Assembly (NCBI GenBank): GCA_031291645.1
Contig: JARLIQ010000007.1
Span: 42,508 to 106,507, forward strand
Length of the DNA stretch: 64,000 bases
Reading direction: 5' to 3'
From: Caulobacteraceae bacterium
GTDB taxonomy: Bacteria > Pseudomonadota > Alphaproteobacteria > Caulobacterales > Caulobacteraceae
A model generated the notes under the pieces. That model was not told the origin of the DNA. It saw only the letters and a list, made by a program, of their open reading frames with translations, and did no database searches. The position numbers and the translations under genes were made by a program. Positions 56,723 through 64,000 of the stretch are shown here, piece by piece; position 1 is the stretch's first letter, and the number at the start of each line of letters is the position of its first letter.

Positions 56723-56965
56723 TCAGGCCAGGTCGTCGTCCTCGTCGGGGTCGACGGGCGGGCCCGGCTCGTAGGCCACGATGTCGCCGGGCTGGCAGTT
56801 CAGCTCGCGGCAGAGCGCCTCCAGGGTGGAGAAGCGGATGGCGCGGGCCTTGCCGGTCTTCAGGATCGAGAGGTTGGCGATGGTCACCCCGACCCGGTCC
56901 GCCAGTTCGGTCAGCGACATGCGTCGCTCCAGGAGGATCCGGTCGAGGCGGACGCGGATGGGCAT
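56723..56965 (-). CDS. Small XRE-family HTH regulator paired with a DUF2975 protein
   Basis: This 80-residue protein is a single HTH domain: MPIRVRLDRILLERRMSLTE, then RVGVTIANLSILKTGKARAI, LEALCRELNCQPGDIVAY and an acidic tail. This is the usual short partner of DUF2975 membrane proteins. The gene lies 14 bases downstream of the DUF2975 gene on the same strand. The target is unknown; control of its own operon is likely. Confidence 0.85.
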   Translation of the reverse strand: MPIRVRLDRILLERRMSLTELADRVGVTIANLSILKTGKARAIRFSTLEALCRELNCQPGDIVAYEPGPPVDPDEDDDLA

Positions 56966-56979
56966 GCGGGCGCTCGCGC

Positions 56980-57507
56980 TCAGATGGTCAGTTCGGCTTC
57001 GCGGCGCAGGCGCGCGCCCTCGCGGAACACTTCCGCTAGCACGAACACCACCAGGACGGCGAACCAGGCGGTCGGATTGAACGGCATGTGGGCCAGGGGC
57101 GAACTCGGCGCCAGCCAGGCGGTCAGGGCGGCGACCGGATAGCGGCCCAGTTCGAGCACCGCCAGCATCAGGCCGATCGTCCGCAGGCGCGAGACGTTGC
57201 TGGGGTGGAACGGATCGCCGGCGGTCAGGGTGGCGAAGATGCGCCTCAGCCGCCCGACGATGACCAGAACGCCGGTCAGGTACAGGGCGGCGGCGCAGAG
57301 GCCGACCACCAGGCCCGGCCCGGCCAGGCCCTGGGCCTTCAGGTCCGCCGCGGCCCGCGCCTCCAGCAGGCCCGGATAGGCGATCACCACGGCGGCGGCG
57401 ATGGCCAGGAGGACGGCGACGCCCACGCCGATCGCCAGCGCGACGAAGACGACGTCCAGGATGATCTTCAGAAAGCTCGAAACCGAGCCTGGCCCCAGGG
57501 CTCGCAT
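56980..57507 (-). CDS. DUF2975 membrane protein
   Basis: This 175-residue protein has four predicted transmembrane segments (about 18-42, 62-85, 105-130, 140-160). The segment LRRIFATLTAGDPFHPSNVS and then RLRTIG is the DUF2975 signature between segments two and three. DUF2975 genes are normally followed by a small XRE regulator, as here, and the pair may form a membrane-linked signalling unit. The function is not known. Confidence 0.85.
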   Translation of the reverse strand: MRALGPGSVSSFLKIILDVVFVALAIGVGVAVLLAIAAAVVIAYPGLLEARAAADLKAQGLAGPGLVVGLCAAALYLTGVLVIVGRLRRIFATLTAGDPFHPSNVSRLRTIGLMLAVLELGRYPVAALTAWLAPSSPLAHMPFNPTAWFAVLVVFVLAEVFREGARLRREAELTI

Positions 57508-57623
57508 GGAAATCAGGTCCCCCTATCGGCCGGGTCTCGGCGCCCGGCTGCGCCACCGGTCCGGGCGCGGCCGGACCGGTGGCGAGCATGCCCCCGCTGC
57601 GGCGCGCATGAAAGCGGCGCGCC

Positions 57624-57737
57624 TCAGAGGGCGTGGGTCAGGGTGATGACGGCGGCGAGCGGCAGGGCCGCCAGAAGGGCCAGCTGGCCGGCGGTCATCG
57701 ACAGGCGGTCGAGCAGGTTGCTGAACGAGAAGGTCAT
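57624..57737 (-). CDS. 37-residue single-pass membrane protein (small ORF)
   Basis: The ATG at 57735-57737 has GGAG seven bases upstream, a strong site for this genome. It encodes 37 residues: a short polar N-terminus (MTFSFSNLLDRLSM) and one hydrophobic helix (GQLALLAALPLAAVITLTHA), ending TGA at 57624. It is transcribed toward the DUF2975/XRE pair, 116 bases upstream of the DUF2975 start, and may be in the same transcript. It is not recognised as a known family. An N-out or N-in single-pass peptide is possible. Confidence 0.6.
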   Translation of the reverse strand: MTFSFSNLLDRLSMTAGQLALLAALPLAAVITLTHAL

Positions 57738-57972
57738 TGTGGGTCTCCGTGATTTTGTGCGGTGCAATATGTGAACTGGCCGTAGTCTTGTGCTCGCGGC
57801 TCGTTCATGGCGGTATTCGATACGGCCTTATCGTTTTTCGATCAAATGAACATATCGATAAACAACATGAACTTTTCGCAATGCAGCATCGTGCAAGGCA
57901 AGCCGCTTGCGGGCGCGCGGCCGCCGGGCGATGGAGGGGCGGACGGAAGCCGCGGGCGGGCGAGGAGCCTTG
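57738..57972. other. AT-rich divergent intergenic region before rdgB
   Basis: This 235-base stretch has an AT-rich core at about 57815-57895 that stands out in this GC-rich DNA. It includes a six-base inverted repeat TTATCG (57828-57833)/CGATAA (57856-57861) and two ATGAAC repeats. It separates the small membrane ORF from rdgB and probably holds promoters for both. The one ORF here (57807-57989) lacks a ribosome-binding site and is not accepted. Confidence 0.5.
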
Positions 57973-58572
57973 ATGACGCTGAAACTTGAGCCGGGCGCCA
58001 GGCTGGTGGCGGCGACGCACAATCCCGGCAAGGCGCGCGAACTGGTCGAGCTGCTGGACGGGCGATTCGACCTGGTGGCCGCCGGCGCCCTCGGCCTGGC
58101 CGAGCCGGAGGAGACCGAGACCAGTTTCGCCGGCAACGCCCTCTTGAAGGCGCGCCACGCCGCCGACGCCAGCGGGATGATCGCCCTGGCCGACGATTCC
58201 GGACTGTCGGTCCGGGCGCTGGATGGCGCGCCGGGCGTCTATTCCGCACGCTGGGCCGGACCGGACCGGGACTTCGCCATGGCCATGGCGAAGGTCGAGG
58301 CGCGGCTGGAGGCGGCCGACGGCGAGGACCGCGCCGCCTGGTTCAGCTGCGCCCTCGCCGTCGCTTGGCCGGACGGGCCGGTGGTGGTGGTCGAGGGCCG
58401 GGTCGACGGGACCCTGGTCTTTCCGCCGCGCGGGACGCTCGGGTTCGGCTACGATCCGATCTTCGCGCCGGAGGGCGAAAGCCGGACTTTCGGCGAGATG
58501 CCGCCGGCCGAAAAGGATCGGCTCAGCCACCGCGCCCGCGCCTTCGCCAAGCTGAAGGCCGCCCTGTTTTGA
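57973..58572 (+). CDS. rdgB: XTP/dITP diphosphatase (non-canonical purine NTP pyrophosphatase)
   Basis: This 199-residue house-cleaning enzyme hydrolyses dITP, XTP and ITP to the monophosphates. HAM1/RdgB motifs are [35 protein letters not shown] and [20 protein letters not shown], ending in [15 protein letters not shown] precedes ATG 57973. The stop overlaps the hemW start (TTGA), so the two are co-translated. Confidence 0.95.
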   Translation: MTLKLEPGARLVAATHNPGKARELVELLDGRFDLVAAGALGLAEPEETETSFAGNALLKARHAADASGMIALADDSGLSVRALDGAPGVYSARWAGPDRDFAMAMAKVEARLEAADGEDRAAWFSCALAVAWPDGPVVVVEGRVDGTLVFPPRGTLGFGYDPIFAPEGESRTFGEMPPAEKDRLSHRARAFAKLKAALF

Positions 58573-59738
58573 CGACGGCCGCGCCGCCGGCCGGCTCGGC
58601 GGCCCCGTTGGCCGTCTATGTCCACTGGCCCTACTGCGCGCGCATCTGCCCCTATTGCGACTTCAACGTGGTGCGCGACCGCGGCCAGGCCGAGCAGGCG
58701 GCCCTGGCCCTGGCCATCGTCCGCGACCTGGAGGGCCAGGCGGCCCTGACCGGCCCGCGCCGGCTGGGCTCGATCTTCTTCGGCGGCGGCACGCCCTCGC
58801 TGATGGATCCGGCCTGGGCGGCGGCGATCATCGCGGCGGCGCGGCGGCTGTGGACGCCGGACGAAGATCTCGAAATCTCGCTGGAGGCCAATCCGACCGA
58901 CGCCGAGGCCGGACGGTTCGCGGCGTTCGCCGACGCGGGGGTCCGCCGCCTGTCGCTGGGCGTCCAGTCGCTGGACGACGCGGCGCTGAAGGCGCTCGGC
59001 CGCAACCATGACGCGGCGGAGGCGCGGCGGGCCGCGATCCTGGCCGCCCGGACCTTCCCGCGCCTGTCGATCGACCTGATCTACGCCCGGCCCGGCCAGA
59101 CGGCGCCGGCCTGGCGGGCCGAGCTGGCCGCCGCCCTCGCCTTCGGCCCGGAGCACGTCTCGCCCTATCAGCTGACCATCGAGGCGGGCACCGCCTTCGA
59201 CCGCGCCGTTGGCCGCGGAACCCTGGTCCCGCCCGACGCGGACGCCGCCGCGGCCCTGTACGAGACCACCCAGGCCGTACTCGAGGACGCCGGTTTCGAA
59301 GCCTACGAGGTCTCCAACCACGCGCGGGGCCCTGGGGCCCGCTCGCGCCACAACCTCGCCTACTGGCGCGGCCACGACTACGTCGGCGCCGGCCCGGGCG
59401 CGCATGGCCGGCTGACCCTCGATGCCGGGCGCACGGCCACGGTCGCGGCCCGCCAGGTCAGGGACTACATCGCCAGTGTCGAGGCGGCGGGCGTCGGATT
59501 CGCCGAGCGCGAGGCGCTGAGCGGGCGCGACGCGGCGCTGGAGCGGCTGCTGATGGGTCTGCGCATCCATGAGGGCGTCGGCTTCGCCGAACTGGCCCCG
59601 CTCGGCCTGTCCGCGTCCGATCCGCGGGTCCTGGCCTTCGCCGAGGCCGGGCTGCTGGTCCCAGGCGAGACCCGCCTGATCGCCACCGCGGCCGGCCGGC
59701 GGGTGCTCGACCGGCTCACCGCCGAGCTCGCCGGCTGA
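58569..59738 (+). CDS. hemW: Radical SAM heme chaperone HemW
   Basis: This 389-residue HemN-like radical SAM protein has the cluster motif CARICPYC and then [18 protein letters not shown] and [11 protein letters not shown]. Lacking the HemN N-terminal residues needed for coproporphyrinogen oxidation, it is assigned to HemW, which inserts haem into respiratory enzymes. The start is TTG 58569, overlapping the rdgB stop; the ORF further upstream is a shadow of rdgB. The rdgB-hemW order is conserved widely. Confidence 0.92.
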   Translation: MTTAAPPAGSAAPLAVYVHWPYCARICPYCDFNVVRDRGQAEQAALALAIVRDLEGQAALTGPRRLGSIFFGGGTPSLMDPAWAAAIIAAARRLWTPDEDLEISLEANPTDAEAGRFAAFADAGVRRLSLGVQSLDDAALKALGRNHDAAEARRAAILAARTFPRLSIDLIYARPGQTAPAWRAELAAALAFGPEHVSPYQLTIEAGTAFDRAVGRGTLVPPDADAAAALYETTQAVLEDAGFEAYEVSNHARGPGARSRHNLAYWRGHDYVGAGPGAHGRLTLDAGRTATVAARQVRDYIASVEAAGVGFAEREALSGRDAALERLLMGLRIHEGVGFAELAPLGLSASDPRVLAFAEAGLLVPGETRLIATAAGRRVLDRLTAELAG

Positions 59739-59786
59739 AGCTGGAACTGGCGGCGGCGCGCCCTACGTGATCGATCCTAAAAAAAT

Positions 59787-59840
59787 GAGGGCGGGTTGCG
59801 GGCGGAAAACCGCTTCGCACTTTTCCTCAACCCGCGCTAA
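59787..59840. repeat. Module-2 palindromic repeat fragment (GCGGGTT type)
   Basis: GCGGGTT-GCGGG-CGGAAAA, CCGCTTCGCAC, TTTTC-CTC-AACCCGC form nested arms like those at 36650-36690; the terminal CTAG is altered to CTAA. It lies in front of rsmI. Confidence 0.75.
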
Positions 59841-59861
59841 GGCGTTGCTCCGCATGGGGCT

Positions 59862-60749
59862 TTGGGGACCCGACCGCTCTTGGCAGAGAAGCTTCCGCCG
59901 CCCGTGCTCAGCGCCGCGCCGCTCGCGCCGGGGCTCTACGTGGTCGCGACCCCGATCGGAAACCTGCGCGACATCACCTTGCGCGCGCTCGACGTCCTGG
60001 CCGGGGCCGACCTGGTGCTGGCGGAAGACACCCGCGTCTCGGCCAAGCTCCTGGCGGCCTACGGGATCTCGGCCAAGCTGGAGCGCTATGACGAGCACGC
60101 GGCCGAGCGCGCCCGCCCGCGCATCCTGGCGGCCCTGGCCGAGGGGCGGCGCATCGCCCTGGTCTCCGACGCGGGCACGCCCCTGATCTCCGACCCCGGC
60201 TTCCGCCTGGTGCGCGAGGCGGCGGCCCAGGGGGCGGCGGTGATCCCCATTCCCGGCGCCTCGGCCAGCCTGGCGGCGCTCAGCGTCGCGGGCCTGCCGA
60301 CCGACCGCTTCCTGTTCGCGGGCTTCCCGCCGCCCAAGAGCGCCGGGCGCCGGCGGTTCTTCCAGGAACTGGCGCCGATCCACGCCAGCCTGGTGTTCTA
60401 CGAGGGCGTCTCGCGCCTCGGCGCCAGCCTGGCCGACATGGCCGTCGTCTTCGGCCCGCGCGAGGCGGTGGTCGCGCGCGAGCTGACCAAGCTCTACGAG
60501 ACCCTGTCGCGCGGGCGCCTCGACGCCCTGGCCGCCGATCCGACTCTGGCCGCGCCCAAGGGCGAGGTGGTGATCATCGTGGCGCCCGGCGAGGCCGTTG
60601 CCGCCAGCGCCCAGGACGCCGACGCCGCCCTGGCCGAGGCCCTGTCGCGCGTCGGTCCGGCCGAGGCCGCCTCCGAAGTGGCCGCCGCCCTCGGCCTCAA
60701 CCGCCGGGACCTCTATCGACGGGCGCTGGCGCTGAAGGGGGTGCGGTGA
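59862..60749 (+). CDS. rsmI: 16S rRNA 2'-O-ribose C1402 methyltransferase
   Basis: This 295-residue SAM-dependent tetrapyrrole-methylase-fold enzyme methylates C1402 of 16S rRNA. Motifs are LYVVATPIGNLRDITLRAL, AEDTRVSAKLL, LVSDAGTPLISDPGF and PIPGASASLAALSVAGLPTD. The start is uncertain: TTG 59862 is used, while TTG 59880 is closer to the conserved region. The 3' end overlaps yraN by four bases. Confidence 0.95.
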   Translation: MGTRPLLAEKLPPPVLSAAPLAPGLYVVATPIGNLRDITLRALDVLAGADLVLAEDTRVSAKLLAAYGISAKLERYDEHAAERARPRILAALAEGRRIALVSDAGTPLISDPGFRLVREAAAQGAAVIPIPGASASLAALSVAGLPTDRFLFAGFPPPKSAGRRRFFQELAPIHASLVFYEGVSRLGASLADMAVVFGPREAVVARELTKLYETLSRGRLDALAADPTLAAPKGEVVIIVAPGEAVAASAQDADAALAEALSRVGPAEAASEVAAALGLNRRDLYRRALALKGVR

Positions 60750-61132
60750 GCGAGATCCGTCGCCGGCGGGGCGCGGCGGCCCGGCTTTCCGGCCGCCGGG
60801 CCGAGGTCCTGGCGGCGCTGTGGCTGATGGCCAAGGGCTACCGCATCCTCGGCTTCCGCCTGCAGACGCCGCAGGGCGAAATCGACCTTCTGGTCAGCCG
60901 GGGGCGGGTGCTGGCGGCCGTCGAGGTCAAGACCCGGACCAGCCTGGAGGCGGCGCTGGAGGCGGTCAGCCTGAGCCAGCGCCAGCGCCTGCGGCGGGCG
61001 GTCTCGGCCTTTGCGGCGCGGCGAAAGACCCTGGCCCAGGCGGACATCCGGCTCGACCTGATGGCCCTCGCGCCGGGCCGCTTCCCACGGCATATTCCCG
61101 GCGCCTGGACGGAGGACGGCGAGCCGCCATGA
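60746..61132 (+). CDS. yraN: YraN/UPF0102 nuclease-like protein
   Basis: This 128-residue protein of the restriction-endonuclease-like fold has QTPQGEIDLLVSRGRVLAAV and EVKTRTS, the family's D-(x)n-ExK core. The biological role is unknown; it often lies next to rsmI, as here. The start is GTG 60746 (GTGA overlap). The stop overlaps the sirB1 start. Confidence 0.92.
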   Translation: MSEIRRRRGAAARLSGRRAEVLAALWLMAKGYRILGFRLQTPQGEIDLLVSRGRVLAAVEVKTRTSLEAALEAVSLSQRQRLRRAVSAFAARRKTLAQADIRLDLMALAPGRFPRHIPGAWTEDGEPP

Positions 61133-61944
61133 CGCGTGAGGAGACAGAGGAGATCCTGGCGGCGGCGGGAGAGGCTTCGGACGCGGACTTTCCGCTGCTG
61201 GAGGCGGCGATCGCCTGCGCCCTGCACGAGGATCCGGCGCGTGACGCGGCGCCGGTCCGGGAGATGGCGGCCGGAGCGGCCCAGCGGCTGAGCCAGAGGC
61301 TGGAGAACGAGTCGCCCGAGGAGGCCCTGGCCGAGACCCTGGCCGGCGACCTGCGCCTGACCGGCGACCTGATGACCTATGACGATCCCGACAACGCCGA
61401 CCTCCTGGCCGTGTGCGAGCGGCGGCGGGGCCTGCCGGTGGCGCTGGGCGTCTTCTACCTGGACGCGGCGCGGCGCTGCGGCGTGGCGGCCCAGGGAGTC
61501 GACTTCCCCGGCCATTTCCTGCTCAGGGTCGAGACCGAGGAAGGGCCGATCGCCATCGACCCGTTCTCGGAAGGCCGGGTGGTGCTGCCGTCCGAGCTGT
61601 CGCGCCGCGCGCTTCTGGCCGGCCTGACCCCGGACGTGGCGGACCGGCTGGACCTGCTGATGGCCCCGGTCAGCGACCGGGCGGTGCTGACGCGGCTGCA
61701 GAACAACATCTTCGCCCGGGCCAGCCGGGTCGGCGACCACGCGCGCGCCGAGCGGTCGGCGCTACGCCGCGCGCTGCTCAATCCGGCCGACCACCATCCC
61801 TGGCTCGACGTCGCGGCCGCGCGCGAAGGCCTGGGCGCGCTCGCCGGGGCCCTGCAGGCCCTGACCCGGGCCCAGCAGCTGGATGGCGGCGCCGCCATCG
61901 CCGCCCGGGCCGCGCGCGAGCGGGTCAGGCTCAAGTTGAACTAG
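61129..61944 (+). CDS. sirB1: SirB1/transglutaminase-like TPR protein
   Basis: This 271-residue protein carries CERRRGLPVALGVFYLDAAR and GVDFPGHFLLRV, characteristic of the SirB1_N transglutaminase-like domain, followed by TPR-like helices (ALRRALLNPADHHPWLDVAA). In other bacteria it lies near prfA or yraN/gshB. Its function is not established. ATG 61129 overlaps the yraN stop. The TAG stop lies in the CTAG that opens a palindromic element. Confidence 0.85.
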   Translation: MTREETEEILAAAGEASDADFPLLEAAIACALHEDPARDAAPVREMAAGAAQRLSQRLENESPEEALAETLAGDLRLTGDLMTYDDPDNADLLAVCERRRGLPVALGVFYLDAARRCGVAAQGVDFPGHFLLRVETEEGPIAIDPFSEGRVVLPSELSRRALLAGLTPDVADRLDLLMAPVSDRAVLTRLQNNIFARASRVGDHARAERSALRRALLNPADHHPWLDVAAAREGLGALAGALQALTRAQQLDGGAAIAARAARERVRLKLN

Positions 61945-62015
61945 TGTCCCGATTCCGAAGTTCGCCAGCGCCGATGGCAGGTTCGGACGAACTTCGGAAT
62001 CGATAAGGACACTAG
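61941..62015. repeat. Long palindrome of the CTAGTGT family (first of two)
   Basis: Outer arms CTAGTGTCC (61941-61949) and GGACACTAG (62007-62015), inner arms CGATTCCGAAGTTCG (61950-61964) and CGAACTTCGGAATCG (61988-62002), with a four-base spacer on the right side and a 23-base loop. The opening CTAG contains the sirB1 stop codon. Confidence 0.9.
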
Positions 62016-62028
62016 GAAGTTAGTGATT

Positions 62029-62106
62029 CTAGTGTGCTTTTTTGGATTTGAAGTTCGCTCAACGCTCGATCCCGCGGTACGGCGAACTTCAAATCCAGCA
62101 CACTAG
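62029..62106. repeat. Long palindrome of the CTAGTGT family (second of two)
   Basis: Outer arms CTAGTGTGC (62029-62037) and GCACACTAG (62098-62106), inner arms GGATTTGAAGTTCGC (62044-62058) and GCGAACTTCAAATCC (62082-62096), a T6 spacer on the left and a 23-base loop. It shares GAAGTTCG and the CTAGTGT ends with the first palindrome but not the full arms, so the two are relatives rather than copies. Confidence 0.9.
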
Positions 62107-62165
62107 CTTCGCGGCGCGCCGCTTCCCATCTGCCAACTTCCCCTGTCCGCCCCGGAGTCCGGTCC

Positions 62166-63113
62166 ATGAGCCTGAAGGTCGCCATCCAGATGGATCCCAT
62201 CGAGGGGATCAACATCGAGACCGACACCACCTTCTTCCTCATGCTGGAGGCCCAGGCCCGCGATCACGCCCTCTGGGTCTACACGCCCGAGCGCATCGCC
62301 CTGGAGGAGGGGCGGGTCACGGCCCGCGGCCACGCCCTGAACCTGCAGGCGGTCAAGGGCGACCATCACCGGCTGGGCCAGATGGAGGTGCGCGACCTGT
62401 CGGAGATGGACGTCGTCCTGATGCGCCAGGACCCGCCGTTCGACATGGCCTACATCACCGCCACCCACTTCCTGGAGACGATCCATCCCGGGACCCTGGT
62501 GGTCAACAACCCCTTCGAGGTGCGCAACGCCCCGGAAAAGCTGTTCGTCACCGGTTTTCCGGGCGTCCAGCCGCCGACCCTGATCACCTCCGACGCCGAG
62601 GCCATCTACGACTTCCGCGCCCGCCATGGGGACATGGTGCTCAAGCCGCTCTATGGCGGCGGCGGCTCGGGCGTGGTGCGGCTCAAGGCCGACGATCCCA
62701 ACCTCGACGCCCTGCTGGAGCTTCACGCCATGATCGGGCGCGAGCCGGTGATCGCCCAGAAGTTCATTCCGGCCGTCTCCAAGGGCGACAAGCGCGTGCT
62801 GCTGGTCGACGGCGAGCCTGTGGGGGCGATCAACCGCGTGCCGGCCGAGGGCCAGGTCCGCTCCAACCTGGCGCGCGGCGGCCGGGCCGAAGCGGTCGAG
62901 CTGACCGCCCGCGACCGCGAGCTCTGCGCCATCATCGGGCCCGAACTGCGCCGCCGGGGCCTGCTGTTCGTCGGCATCGACGTGATCGGGGACTACCTGA
63001 CGGAGATCAACGTGACCTCGCCGACCGGCGCCCAGCAGCTCAAGCGGTTCGGCGGCGCCGATGCGGCCGCGGCGCTGTGGGACCGCATCGAAGCCATTCG
63101 CGCGGCCGCCTGA
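62166..63113 (+). CDS. gshB: Glutathione synthetase
   Basis: This 315-residue ATP-grasp ligase joins gamma-glutamylcysteine and glycine. Landmarks: [51 protein letters not shown] ATP loop ([14 protein letters not shown]) and [18 protein letters not shown] lies eight bases ahead of the ATG. The two long palindromes lie between it and sirB1. Confidence 0.96.
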   Translation: MSLKVAIQMDPIEGINIETDTTFFLMLEAQARDHALWVYTPERIALEEGRVTARGHALNLQAVKGDHHRLGQMEVRDLSEMDVVLMRQDPPFDMAYITATHFLETIHPGTLVVNNPFEVRNAPEKLFVTGFPGVQPPTLITSDAEAIYDFRARHGDMVLKPLYGGGGSGVVRLKADDPNLDALLELHAMIGREPVIAQKFIPAVSKGDKRVLLVDGEPVGAINRVPAEGQVRSNLARGGRAEAVELTARDRELCAIIGPELRRRGLLFVGIDVIGDYLTEINVTSPTGAQQLKRFGGADAAAALWDRIEAIRAAA

Positions 63114-63210
63114 CCGTGTCGGAATTGTGTCGGTTAAGTGTCTGAATTTTTACGATTTCTCATAAAGTTCCATTTTTGTTCTTGATCTGCCCCGCGGGCC
63201 ATGCTCAGCT

Positions 63211-63219
63211 TGTGGATAA
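63211..63219 (-). promoter_or_regulatory. Perfect DnaA box
   Basis: TGTGGATAA on the plus strand is TTATCCACA on the minus strand, identical to the strong DnaA-box consensus. It lies in the AT-rich 135-base gap before the comM-type gene. A single box is not an origin, but DnaA may regulate the promoter here. Confidence 0.5.
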
Positions 63220-63248
63220 GTCCAACCTTTAGAATGGTTTGAGGCCTA

Positions 63249-64000
63249 ATGGTCGCGCGCGTCGTCACGGTGGCGTTCGAGGGCGTCGAGGCGCGCCGCG
63301 TGGACGTCGAGGTGCAGCTCACCGGCGGCGAGGTTCGCTTCGTGGTGGTAGGCCTGGCCGACAAGGCGGTGGCCGAGAGCCGCGAGCGCGTGCGGGCCGC
63401 CTTCGCAGGGCTAGGCCTGGCCCTTCCGGCCCGCCGGATCGTGGTCAACCTGGCCCCCGCCGACCTGCCCAAGGAGGGCAGCCACTACGACCTGCCGATC
63501 GCGCTCGGCATGATGGCGGCCATGGGGGTCATTCCGCCCGACAGCCTGAACGAATGGGCGGCGGTGGGCGAGCTGGGGCTGGACGGCCAGATCGCCCCGG
63601 TGGTCGGCGCCCTGCCGGCGGCGGTGGCGGCCAGCGCCATGGGGCTCGGCCTGATCTGCCCGGAGGCCTGCGGGCCCGAGGCGGCCTGGGTCGGCGACTG
63701 CCGCGTCCTGGCCCCGCGCTCGCTGATCTCGCTGGTCAACCATTTCCGCGGCCTGCAGGTGCTGGGCCAGCCCGCGCCCGGCCCGGTGGTCGAGGGCGAC
63801 CGGGTTCCCGACCTGAAGGACGTCAAGGGCCAGGAGGGGGCCAAGCGGGCGCTGGAGATCGCCGCGGCCGGCGGCCACAACCTCCTGTTCGTCGGCCCGC
63901 CCGGCTCGGGCAAGTCGATGATGGCCCAGCGCCTCGCCGGCCTCCTGCCGCCGCTCTCGCCGGCGGAACTGCTCGAAACCTCCATGGTCCATTCGGTCGC
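63249..64000 (+). CDS. YifB/ComM-family Mg-chelatase-like AAA ATPase (3' end outside window)
   Basis: About 250 codons of a roughly 510-residue AAA protein are present. The N-terminal ChlI-like fold ([38 protein letters not shown]) and Walker [10 protein letters not shown] are seen. ComM helps branch migration during natural transformation; the family is widely called YifB. ATG 63249 is used. The gene continues beyond base 64000. Confidence 0.9.
   Translation, partial: MVARVVTVAFEGVEARRVDVEVQLTGGEVRFVVVGLADKAVAESRERVRAAFAGLGLALPARRIVVNLAPADLPKEGSHYDLPIALGMMAAMGVIPPDSLNEWAAVGELGLDGQIAPVVGALPAAVAASAMGLGLICPEACGPEAAWVGDCRVLAPRSLISLVNHFRGLQVLGQPAPGPVVEGDRVPDLKDVKGQEGAKRALEIAAAGGHNLLFVGPPGSGKSMMAQRLAGLLPPLSPAELLETSMVHSV

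Noticed and set aside
57807..57989. A 60-codon plus-strand ORF overlapping the rdgB start
   Set aside because: No ribosome-binding site, AT-rich beginning and composition changing abruptly; likely promoter DNA read as ORF.
63140..63160. TTAA-N7-AATT resembling a CtrA site before the ComM-type gene
   Set aside because: The second half is inverted relative to the consensus TTAA-N7-TTAAC, so it is not a match.

Overview
The window looks like a stretch of the main chromosome of a Caulobacteraceae bacterium, of the Caulobacter or Phenylobacterium type. The DNA is very GC-rich and genes are tightly packed, often with ATGA, GTGA or TTGA stop/start overlaps. The gene content and order (dnaK-dnaJ, hrcA-grpE-rph, mutS, glnD-murJ-trpS, miaB-phoH-ybeY-corC-lnt, metK-trmB-rimP-nusA-ylxR-infB) match alphaproteobacterial housekeeping DNA. 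It resembles what I recall of the origin-proximal part of Caulobacter chromosomes, but that comparison is from memory. I see no rRNA, tRNA, CRISPR array, prophage or insertion sequence.

Layout. Bases 1-3256 hold a molybdenum-hydroxylase pair (iorB partial, iorA), a shortened siroheme-synthase-like gene and an orphan molybdate permease. Bases 3271-6155 hold a GAF-PAS-HWE kinase with a receiver domain, divergent from two small membrane-protein genes behind a promoter of general-stress sigma (EcfG) type. Bases 6232-12497 carry a hydrolase, a thioesterase, zur, an M61 peptidase and a globin-coupled chemoreceptor. Bases 12494-17682 carry a deoxyhypusine-synthase-like enzyme, ornithine decarboxylase and phnCDE. 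Bases 17689-20877 carry a glycosyltransferase/LpxH-like pair, a TetR regulator and a DUF1330 protein. Bases 20915-36564 form a long minus-strand block for translation, SAM synthesis, tRNA modification, envelope lipoproteins, Fur and tsaB-rimI. Bases 36694-48214 hold metal and Fe-S proteins, trpS, murJ, glnD and mutS, with a RidA-like gene on the plus strand between glnD and mutS. Bases 48303-56608 are dominated by the Hsp70 system (dnaK, dnaJ, grpE, hrcA) with two sigma-32-type promoters. The remainder holds an HTH/DUF2975 pair with an overlooked 37-residue protein, then rdgB-hemW, rsmI-yraN-sirB1, gshB and the start of a ComM-type AAA ATPase.

The most unusual feature is a family of CTAG-ended palindromic repeats scattered between genes. 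In five places the TAG in the repeat's terminal CTAG is also the stop codon of the adjacent gene (modB, a GNAT gene, a lipoprotein, rph, sirB1). A second family appears as two tandem long palindromes at 61941-62106. Another notable feature is an intrinsic terminator lying inside the short leader of the rimP-nusA operon, with a promoter just upstream, which suggests attenuation control of nusA. All functional names rest on motifs read by eye; no database search was run.
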